The notes beneath the pieces were generated by a model, which did not search any database, had not been told where the DNA came from, and saw only the letters and a program-made list of their open reading frames with translations. A DNA stretch of 64,000 nt, from positions 1,626,501-1,690,500 of the forward strand of contig CANUEZ040000164.1 of NCBI GenBank assembly GCA_948099385.1, written 5' to 3'. Positions 55,618 through 64,000 of the stretch are shown in pieces (position 1 is the first letter of the stretch; every line of letters begins with the position of its first letter). This stretch comes from Fasciola hepatica (lineage: Eukaryota > Platyhelminthes > Trematoda > Plagiorchiida > Fasciolidae). A program made the position numbers and the translations under genes.

Positions 55618-56349
55618 AGATGAAAATGTCTCGAATCTAGTCGCAAACCTAGTCTGTGCAAATGGAAGACTCTCCGTTACTACTCGAGTTGACGTTTGCC
55701 CTTCCCGACGAACGGGGACAATATAGAACTGTAGACTATCCGAAATATCATTGGAAGAATGCCTGGACATGGTGCTTTTGACAACAGCAACAAGAGTCAC
55801 TATGTTTCTTAACCAACGGGTTATTCTTTACAATCCGTTCAGGATTAGGTTTGATAGAATTTTACATCCTCTTGCATTACCCGGGATGATTCAGTTCATC
55901 TGGATCATGTTTAAAATGTTTAATGTAATAGAGAGGTGGCACATCAGCCTACCAAATTTGGTTGCTCTACGTGGCAGAAAAACGGCGGATTTAATAGCAT
56001 TTTTTGAACCATGGTGTTTGTGGCCCGTTCGGCAATAAAACGGTCGGTCGTTCGTTCGGTTCTCTAAAGTGTAACATGACTATTGAGTCGACTGCGTAAC
56101 TGAGGAACGAAACACCAAGGACAAACCCGGACGGCCAGAAGACTGAACGCGTTCGTTTACCGTTTTCGAAGCACACGATACCCACGACTTGTTGCGGTTA
56201 ATAGGAGATGATATCCATGACTGAGTGAGGAAATAGGTGAACGTAATTTCAGTCTCCGGTGTGAATCATGCCACTACAAGAATTAACGAGCACGGCATTT
56301 TAAACTCTACTGTGTCAGAAATGCTCCCATGTTGGCTTGTTGCCGCTAG
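55618..56349. other. Intron 5, no recognised feature
   Basis: Short frames only; nothing recognised. Confidence 0.4.
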
Positions 56350-56675
56350 CTAGCCCATTTGATCTGTTGAGCTTGTGTCCCTTCCTGGAACCTTCACTTC
56401 CATGAACACGTGTTCTGTGTCCGCTGAAACGGCAACACATTCCATGCGGGATCTCAGAATTATGTCACCGAAATCCGCTGTCGTGTTAGTGCCTTGATGA
56501 GGCATATCTTTCAGCGATCGTCCTTTACGTTTGGCCGCGCAATCCAGGACGATACGTAGCTTCTCCGGCTTCACTGGATTTAGTACTGCCCGGTGCGAAA
56601 AATACCAGGTTAGCGAGTTCAGATCAGTGGTATACTCTATCTGCTCTAGTGCAGTCATGCAATTTTCGATTTGGG
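56350..56675 (-). mobile_element. BEL/Pao-type reverse-transcriptase fragment
   Basis: Minus strand: LTWYFSHRAVLNPVKPEKLR, IVLDCAAKRKGRSLKDMPHQ, then IILRSRMECVAVSADTEHVF and MEVKVPGRD. BEL/Pao LTR-retrotransposon polymerases show WYLPHHAV, KP.KVRVVFDCAA, SLN..L.QGPDL, LRFR.E.IA..ADIE.MF.QV in this order, so this is the fingers and motif A region. The motif A Asp is present (SADTE). It is cut by an (AT)n tract on its upstream side and ends abruptly at about 56350. The gag-like piece at 57583-58250, same strand, fits as the upstream part of one element. Confidence 0.85.

Positions 56676-56678
<3 letters not shown>

Positions 56679-56744
<66 letters not shown>
56679..56744. repeat. (AT)n microsatellite
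   Basis: 66 bases of AT repeat between the BEL/Pao RT fragment and the Tc1-like remnant. Confidence 0.97.
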
Positions 56745-56746
<2 letters not shown>

Positions 56747-57029
56747 AGTTGATACTCCCAGCTAGGCCCTAGAAGCAACGAAGTGCACTACAGTAGATTT
56801 GTCTCGCCTGTAGCTGTCCCTATGCGGCCTACAGTGCACAAAGTGCTTTTAGCGCGGCCCTATTTTCTGCGATTTCTCGCGAATGTATGTGCATGGGATT
56901 GTAAAATTCGGTATGCATATCTTATCCTATCACTGTATTGGGATCGTCTACGGGCTTGAATTTTGACTAAGGAAGGTGGATTTTATCCCGAATAATGTGT
57001 TTGAAGGATGCGAAATGCTTTTCGCGTAC

Positions 57030-57520
57030 CCAATGAATAAAACAACCACCTCATGATCCAATGCGAAGAGACTTTCATTTTTCAGAACAGAAAAACATCG
57101 ATCAGAAATACTTTCGATTGCCCTAATTTCGAAGATCTAGCGCTCGGTGAGGATACTATATCTTAGTTTGTGAAGGTGCGAAAGACTTTTGTTTGCGCCA
57201 GCTCGCCGCGCCAACAGATTCCAACAGTTTTAGTGGTATCCGAATCGGAACAGTGAGCGGGCATACCGATGATTTCGATGTTTCGATACGATTGCCACAT
57301 TTTTTGACGTGAGCTGTGTGTATGGCTGCATTATCTTGCTGGGGAAGCATAGTTCGCCCCTCCCCAATCTTCTGGAATTTCCCGAAGTACTGATGTACTT
57401 ACCAGCTGTCTACTTTCCTCGAGAACTGCCAGATATAGTTCACTGTCCGCAAAATTAGCACCCCAAACCACTACACAGCCCCATCGAAGGCTCAGCGGCC
57501 GAAGTCAGGCTTGCTGTTCC
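57030..57520 (-). mobile_element. Tc1-like transposase remnant inside BEL/Pao sequence
   Basis: Minus strand in shifting frames: FDGAV, WFGVLILRTVNYIWQF, MLPQQDNAAIHTAHVKK (catalytic QQDNA block; compare QQDNAPxHTA), and a degraded NPIEN block, IRIPLKLLESVG or NCWNLLARR in neighbouring frames, followed by a helical tail. The DNA-binding N terminus is not seen. It is flanked at once by (AT)n at 57538-57582 and, after 285 bases, by (AT)n at 56679-56744. Confidence 0.78.
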
Positions 57521-57534
57521 GCATGGTATGCCAG

Positions 57535-57537
<3 letters not shown>

Positions 57538-57582
<45 letters not shown>
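57538..57582. repeat. (AT)n microsatellite
   Basis: 45 bases of AT repeat between the Tc1-like remnant and the BEL/Pao gag-like part. Confidence 0.97.
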
Positions 57583-57586
<4 letters not shown>

Positions 57587-58250
57587 ATAAGTTCTCGGGC
57601 CCCACCCTTGCAATAGTGGGACAGGTGAAGGACGCTTCGTAAGTGTGAAACTACCGAATACATTTCCAGTTCATCGTCGGCCGCCCATCGAAGGATAAAA
57701 TATCTACTTCAGGAAGGTCTGGGCTAACTCATTTTCTCGGTATACGTATGAACGCCATATTATTGCCTTTTCCCTTATCACGCTCGGTTTTCCCGTGTTC
57801 GGTAGAATATATTATCTCTTCAATACTCACATCTGGCTGTTCAATAATGAATTGTAACTCTGTCGTTACACTCCTCCGTTTCCAAAGAGCGTACTGACAG
57901 TTTGTCCTGCAGTTCCTCCGCTAGTCTGGCAACCTCTAGCTCTCGATTCACCGGGAGTAATTTACTCGTTCACTTCTCTTGTAACTCTTTCGTTTCTCGC
58001 GACAACTTCTTTTTCAAATGACGTTCTTCAAGTTCAGTCATAGAGATACTAGCCCCAGAGCCGACCGGACTCACCACTCCTGGGGCCAAAAATTGATAAA
58101 CTACTCATGAGGACTCACCGAATTTCCTAAACATTGCGTCTAGATCCGCGTCCGTATTTGTCATCTTCATGATCTGAGTATTTGGTATGGTCAGAGTACA
58201 CTGTCCTCACGTTATCTTGATGCTTCGATGCGAGATGATTTAGCAACTCT
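57583..58250 (-). mobile_element. BEL/Pao-type gag-like fragment
   Basis: Minus strand: a charged coiled-coil stretch (TELEERHLKKKLSRETKELQ, LPVNRELEVARLAEELQDKL, about 58040-57890), then LPEVDILSFDGRPTMNW (57666-57716) and HYCKGGARELI (about 57625-57592) in another frame. BEL/Pao gag proteins typically show a coiled leader, LPKLELPTFDGDP..W and L..HC.G.A.E.I. With the RT fragment at 56350-56675 this suggests one minus-strand BEL/Pao element whose protease and the middle of gag-pol are lost and whose interior holds the Tc1-like remnant. LTRs were not identified. Confidence 0.7.
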
Positions 58251-58812
58251 TGCTGAGTGACACCTGTTAGACTAGAGTGTTCTTTTCAAAAAGGATTTCC
58301 GTGATTCCGACAGGAAATACAATATTTCAAATGACACTGTGCTTACTTATTGATTATCTGGAACTCGATTGTTGAAAACGAACAGGTCACGGAAAAAAAT
58401 AATTGGTGGCTCCTCCCTTTCTTCAGTTCAAGTCAAACTGTGACATCATTTTCCTCTCATTATCCAGTCGATCATTCATCACTCAGAATCCACGCTCTAG
58501 CCAGTTCATAACTATTTCAACTGGGTACTTGTTAGGACTTTTCATTCATGTGCCCGATGCCTCTGGCTACTAAGTGTGAATTGTGCCGTGCGCTGCCTTT
58601 AAATTTGAAACGGTAAGCCTTAAGTTATTGAGACTGGCTGGTCTCGCCGGTTCCTTGCTAGCGTCCATCCATCACCAGCTATTCTGTTTGTCGATTTTAC
58701 CAAGGTGTCCTTCTCCCCCGCCCCCGCCCCAGTTTCGTTACGTCGCTTCATTACTTGTTTAATTCCGAATATTGGGTGAAATATTTGCATTCACTCGTCG
58801 TCGTACACACAG

Positions 58813-58926
58813 TCTTCATTCTCATCTTCCCTTAATCCCGTGCCTCTACACTTCCATCGCCTTCGTCGCGTGTCGCTCCAATTCCAGTTTCCGCCCTCCT
58901 CGGAATCGTCTGCTCTTTCCAAGATG
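58813..58926 (+). CDS. EEF2K: Candidate eEF2K exon (unproven)
   Basis: A 114-base open segment, phase 0 at both ends, between an AG (58811-58812) and a strong donor GTAAGTCATT at 58927. It would add 38 residues reading SSFSSSLNPVPLHFHRLRRV, SLQFQFPPSSESSALSKM. Position, phase and Ser-rich composition suit the end of the regulatory loop just before the conserved C-terminal block of eEF2K (human LHLPRASAVALEV..L). The similarity is weak and the acceptor has a poor pyrimidine tract. The alternative is a first exon of an unrelated downstream gene, since CCAAGATG then GTAAGT also suits a start codon at an exon end. Confidence 0.4.
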
Positions 58927-60620
58927 GTAAGTCATTCAGGACGAAAATTGCCCTTATTCGTGTCCCCATCAGGTGATGGTTTTTCATTCGAGAGATTTGA
59001 CCACCCATCGATTGTTTGCAGTGGAGCGGAATTTGATCGCCACTGTATCGATTCGGTTTACTAATGTCCATTATATTGATTTAGCCACACTGGTTGTCAT
59101 ATTCACAAATTTATTCGGTTCTTTCTATTCCGCTTGATTCCCTTCGTCTTCCCGATGGGAACTAACACTTGTATTCATGCTTTCAAAAATGCTGATCGCG
59201 AACGTGTCATCTTAACCCGAAAAAGTTCACTCTGGCAGAATCGCCAAGATAACAGATCCCCTCAACATGCTCCAAGAACGCTGGCATGTGCTTGGAATCA
59301 TAATCTCACTGCCCCCTCCACTCCGAAAAATCAAAACAACGGGAACCGTATGTCAACAAGCTTTGTACACCCAGTTTCCCACCAACCCTATCCCTATCAT
59401 GCCTCCTCATAAAATTAAACCCAACGGAGCTTTCTTTCCTTGCTGACTTTTTTTGTTTCCCTCCGTCTTGGTTCGGGTTTTTCCGAATAGCCAGTCTTTA
59501 AATTTTTAGCTGAAGGTACATTCAAATCTTTATTTGGTCACTTTTGAATGTGTAGACGCGCATGAGAAATCCTGCAGCTACACAACAGCACAACTCTCAG
59601 GTCAAACTGAGTATTTCTGGAATGGCCCACGATTGGAAATCACCATTGTGATACGTGCGTTGTTCGTGTAGCAAAGACACTATACCACTTTCTCCACAGC
59701 AAGGCACAAGGGGGAAGGTTCTCATCAATTATTATCCAGTGCTAACCGAGTTACCACGTAGACGTAGAGCACATAGACTGAATCTGTTTCCATGACAGGC
59801 AGCTGTCATTCCAAAGGGACGGTCGGCCCTGAATGTTTTGAGTAGCGCCGCAGCAAACGTATGGCTTTGTTATTTGTGCTCACAGTGCGTCTCATCAGTA
59901 TCAACCCAGCGTTGACGGGTATGCTCATCGGTCTCCGTAGCCGCTTCGGTAATTCATTTCATCAGTTTGAATCACTAGATAGTGCTCTGGCCAACAAACA
60001 TCCCCGAAACCACGTATAATCTCTTCTATGTGCGTTTTATATGATTGTTTCGTCTGCTGGTATTATCCATAAAGAAATAACGCACACCCCGATCGTCACA
60101 AGAATTCAGTAGTTCTCTGGACTCAGCTTCAGGGAATCAGCCTTTTAGTGGTTGCTGTTGATGCGCCGGCTCTGATCGGGGAAATGATCATTCATGAAGT
60201 TTGGTTGAAATTAGTTGTCATAGTGTTGAGTGGTGCTAGTTCCAAGAACGGCTGGGTGCTGCATTGTAGTCCATCGAGAAGAGCTTTCGTTAGTAACTTG
60301 GTATGCGCTACCCCTCGTATGGTCGGCTTTATTTATAGAGAGGCCATTGTTGTCTTTTTGTATCAGGCTGCCCGCGCGAAATAGCTATTTGACTACGGTG
60401 GCTACAGCAGTAACCCGACATGTACTGTCTCTCATATCACTAAATCCAGCTTTTCTGTGTGTTCCAATCTATTAAACCTAGCATCACTTCGTTTTAGAGC
60501 TTCAGCAAAGTAGAACGTGGTGGCTCATCCCCTCGCTTATAGGGCTCTTCGGGGACTTGGACAATGTTCCTCCACATTTGGAATCGATCCTCAATCTCTC
60601 TACATAAAGCAGACTTCAAT

Positions 60621-60622
<2 letters not shown>
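58927..60622. other. No gene recognised
   Basis: Frames at 59134-59412 and 60148-60475 (+) are open but unrecognised. The piece at about 59700-60120 has a mariner-like feel on the minus strand (WVDTDETHCEH) but too little to call. Confidence 0.4.

Positions 60623-60665
<43 letters not shown>
60623..60665. repeat. (AT)n microsatellite
   Basis: 43 bases of AT repeat. Confidence 0.97.
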
Positions 60666-60669
<4 letters not shown>

Positions 60670-62520
60670 CTGGTTGAAAAAGTGATTTCAGAGTCGGACT
60701 TGGCTATCCGGAACTGATAGACCTCATGGATCTGAGCTACGAGCAATACGGTTTTCTCTTGCGGTTCCTGTACTGTCATTCTCGCTCAAGCCGCCTGTAG
60801 CAGGAATGATTTGCGATGGATAACAAAATTGGTTGTTTTTACCGATTGCTTCATTTTTTGGGGAACAACACTTGTTTTGCGGAATGTTTTCCATACACCA
60901 AGTAAGCGAATGAACGAACGGAATTCACGTGATTCTGATCCTCATTGGTTTCGTCCAATGTCGATGTTTTGATCTAAAGCTCTTAACCTGGGGTTGCTTC
61001 GACTGGATTAACTGCCAGTGTAGCCGGCTGATCGCTGCACGATTCTTTCGAATCACGTTTCCCCGATCCTCCTTTGCACTAAGCTAGCGGTCCTGGCGCG
61101 CATATTTTCCACGCGATCGTACACACCGAGCTGAAGGTGCCGTCGCTCACATTTCACACACCGTCACCCCTATCTCATTGCTGACTGATTGCCCCTTGTG
61201 TTTCCCGATAGACTGACACTGACAAATGTACCATTTCAAACATCAACTTCCGATTGGTTATTTATATCTTTCACAGAGTGAATGTCATCTGTTGACATAC
61301 GCATGTTGTTGGGTTCTGATATACGATCCGTGACTCAAGCGCGTGTGACATTGAAAGTTCGTATTCCAAGTAATATTAGTTCCCAGCACAGCCAACTTTC
61401 AATCGGTTGAGGTTCTGCTTTTTATCCGCTTATTCCTTGGTTAGATATATCTCTTTCTTTCGTGTATTCTGTTCTGAAAATACTCTTATCTCAATGGTTT
61501 TGAATGTTTGCGGTGCTCAAAGCTCTTGCTGATTATTTTTCTTGACCTCCTGATCACTGAGCCCGGTACTCAGATCGCAATTGTTTCATCACTGATCGAA
61601 ATGACATCATCAGTGCACAAGTGACAACCTATATTCATGAGAGTTTTGATGCCAGATTTAACTTTGGAATATTACAGTTCCTTACTATTATAGTATGCAA
61701 AGACCCGTAATCTTCCGCGGGGCGTTCTTCGTGTTCGAATTAAAACGACTGGAACACAGAGAACTCTATGAGTCCAAAGCTCAGTAACTGCCTCATCGGG
61801 TTCCCGCACTTACGTAAATCAAATAACAATATGTTGTTCTACAGCCTGACGGCTATACTATTGAAACTTGATCTAAAGGCCCTTCCTGCCTATTTAATGA
61901 CTCAACCTGTTGGAACTCTCTAAATAAGCAGGAGCAACGGCGGATAGGTCAGAAGACAGTTTCTGTTGTGGGGAATCGTGACAGCCTAAAGGCAGATCTG
62001 GGAGTAAATTAGAGATGGGTTCGGGGATGGTTACCTGCGTGCTTTTGATATCACCTCGGCTGGTGGTAAAATTTGTACGACCTGAATCCCGAGGTTGAAG
62101 AAGTAGTCACATCTTTCCCTGCACATAGCTCTTCATTGATTGGTATTAATTAACTCCAAATTCAGGCCACAGCAGCAGCCACATCTAGACCAGGAGCCTC
62201 ATAGTATGAAAAATCAATCAGACAAAAACAAAGAGGACGAGGAATTACTGTTATCATATCTATCCGGCTCTCGCTCTTTTTGGAACACTTTACTGACAGA
62301 TCGATATTGTTCTGGGAGGAATAATTAGATGCCGCTTAAAGTATCTGTTTTTGCACATGATATACTGCGGTCTTTGAGCCTCGCGTGTCATTTTCATCTC
62401 TTCAACCTAACTGGATGTTTGCGGTTGAAGCTACACCTGCATGACCGAATTATGGACACAGCTATGTGATACTCACATGGGCACTTTTAACGTAATCTGC
62501 GTTTATTTTCCCCACAAGTA
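60666..62520. other. No gene recognised
   Basis: No recognisable coding or repeat. One splice-acceptor-like site (AACTCCAAATTCAG, AG at about 62165) precedes a 50-codon Gln/Lys/Glu-rich open stretch to 62326, but it is not in a phase that would continue eEF2K. Confidence 0.4.
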
Positions 62521-62529
62521 CGCGTAAAT

Positions 62530-63130
62530 CGACCCACTCGCAATTCTGCGAACAGAGTTCACTCCTCATGCTGCACCTAAGATTCGTTTTCTATTCCGTG
62601 CTAGACACTGCTTCAAACCCTCCCACCTCATATTATACAAGACCCAAATTCGTTCGATGCTTGAAAACTGCAGTCACGTGTGGTGTTTATCTTCGTCTCC
62701 TGTGGCCTTTCTCCGGCGGGTCCAACGTTGAGCCACCCGCTTGATAGATGATCTAGGTTTGTCATCCAATTTGCTATTGTTTCATTGTCCTCATTGTCCC
62801 TCCGTTATATTGGTTTCTGTTCCTCCGAGCTTGCTTCGGTTCTTCCTATTCCCATTATTTCTCAACACCGATCCCGATCACATGCAGTCAACCATACTTA
62901 TCCGGTTTCTGTCCCAAGATGCCGAACCTCTGCCTTTTGATCTTCTTTTTCCTCACACTTCTAAACTGTGGAACATCCTTCCCTCTGTCTTTCCACCCGC
63001 CTGCAACTTTTTTTCAAAAGCGAGATCAGCAAGCTGGTATTGGTGTGAACGTTCCCCACCAATACTTACACTGTCTTCGAACCATCGTGTTTACCCTTCT
63101 TTTTGTAGTTCGCTTCATGTGGTATAAAAA
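62530..63130 (+). mobile_element. Jockey-like retrotransposon, 3' coding fragment
   Basis: Plus strand: YKTQIRSMLENCSHVWCLSS and FLRRVQR.ATRLIDDLGLSSN, matching HPTLEYCSHVW and QRKAIRLIADPSLTSN of the minus-strand element at 27926-28237. It continues LFHCPHC, PFDLLFPHTSKLWNILPSVF (compare R.S.LWNSLP..VFP) and NFFSKARS, the usual C terminus of this polymerase type. One stop and one frame change; no RT core upstream. Confidence 0.82.
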
Positions 63131-64000
63131 AGAAATAGATTTGACACTGCCCTCGGTTGAACGAAATACGGAATAGCGCGAACGCAACCATATGCACAGC
63201 AAACACTGCGCTATCCGGATTTATGCTTTCGACGTACGCATGCGTTCCCGTGGTCGCAGCACACACACAATCACAGGCTGGATCTTATTGAACGGCAATC
63301 AAAGCTACTTTGTGTCCAGATCGTATAGCGCGCATCGCATGGTTGTCTGCTAGTTACGTCACGAAACGATTGACGTATGTGCTTGTGCGCACATAAATGT
63401 ATTGTTGTTCTATATCAGGAACACCAAGTCTTCCTTTTTCAACTCGGTTGATTGCGTTTCGTCTTCTTCTCTTGGAAGGATAGGGGTGGACAAAATATGC
63501 GATCAAGTCGATATCAATTCCGTTATAATTATTTAAACACAAATCACATTTTGTTTGGTTGTGACTTTTGTTTTAACAAGTTTTTGCTTTTTTCCTATTG
63601 ATATCCTCGTAATTCATCAGTCGCTTTAATCGTTTTTATGGTCTGGTCTGCTAATCGGAATCCATAATCTCAAAACCCCAAGGTGTCTGGATACTAAATT
63701 ATGAAAGTATTTCGATTGGCTCACAGTTTGTTGTGGCTCGTGAGGACGTTGTGTTAACAAGGTACTCCTCTTCGTTGCGACAGAGTTGCACAAGGTGCAC
63801 TCAGTAGCTGAACGCTAGCATCTGTGACACACCCATGAGAGTGAAAACAATTCATACGGAATGGATTGGAACGCAGAGTCCAGCACTAAGTGAATTTCAG
63901 CCACAAAGCGCGTCTGAGAGAGAATGAGATAGGTAGATAATAGGACGCACCAATCCGTGTGTCAGACAATACAGAAACCAGTCGAAAGAACGATTAAATT
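63131..64000. other. No gene recognised
   Basis: Short frames only; nothing recognised up to the end of the window. Confidence 0.4.

Noticed and set aside
55360..55800. A 146-codon minus-strand frame and a 96-codon plus-strand frame
   Set aside because: They read through a near-palindrome and mirror each other; no protein family match.
59700..60120. Possible further mariner remnant (minus strand)
   Set aside because: Only a short WVDTDETHCEH-like string supports it and no PDL or HDNARPH block was found.
62166..62328. Gln/Glu-rich 50-codon stretch after an acceptor-like site as an eEF2K exon
   Set aside because: Phase 0 from the previous exon hits a stop within 13 codons, and the stretch itself ends in a stop without resembling the eEF2K C terminus.

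Overview
The window looks like intron-rich, repeat-dense nuclear DNA of a flatworm, most probably a digenean fluke. That assignment is inference. It rests on long (AT)n microsatellites, many decayed endonuclease-plus-reverse-transcriptase non-LTR retrotransposons whose conserved protein strings I associate with trematodes, and one host gene in small exons separated by kilobase introns. There is no bacterial-style gene organisation, no rRNA and no convincing free-standing tRNA gene.

The only host gene I recognise is eukaryotic elongation factor 2 kinase (eEF2K, an alpha-kinase) on the + strand. Five exons are placed at base level: 4501-4700, 7971-8145, 36009-36155, 44755-45141 and 49643-50191. 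Splice sites are GT/AG and the reading phase agrees across all four junctions, giving 486 codons in one frame. Together they encode the calmodulin-targeting Trp segment, the whole alpha-kinase domain and most of the regulatory loop. A sixth exon at 58813-58926 is a candidate only. The N-terminal exon(s) and the C-terminal Sel1-like repeats were not found and probably lie outside the window.

The rest is mostly intron filled with nested mobile elements. Intron 1 (4701-7970) holds two tail-to-tail RTE-like fragments. Intron 2 (8146-36008, 27.9 kb) holds two RTE-like elements that keep a 5' leader and 3' end, a second RTE-like family, a minus-strand jockey-like element, a 1.58-kb transposon with 233-bp terminal inverted repeats, and two nearly identical inverted pogo/Tigger fragments. 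Intron 3 (36156-44754) holds a tRNA-derived SINE joined to a CR1-like end, a mariner remnant, a 115-bp-arm inverted repeat and RTE pieces. Intron 4 (45142-49642) holds RTE mosaics split by a 101-bp-arm foldback. Downstream of 50191 lie Tc1-like remnants, a foldback, and a BEL/Pao fragment interrupted by a Tc1-like remnant that sits between two (AT)n tracts, then a jockey-like 3' end.

All mobile-element reading frames seen are broken or carry altered catalytic residues, so none here looks autonomous. The low divergence of the pogo/Tigger pair and of the TIR element points to comparatively recent activity. I see no evidence of a new multi-gene system. The most interesting material is the eEF2K gene with its very large transposon-packed intron and the unusual inverted-repeat structures.
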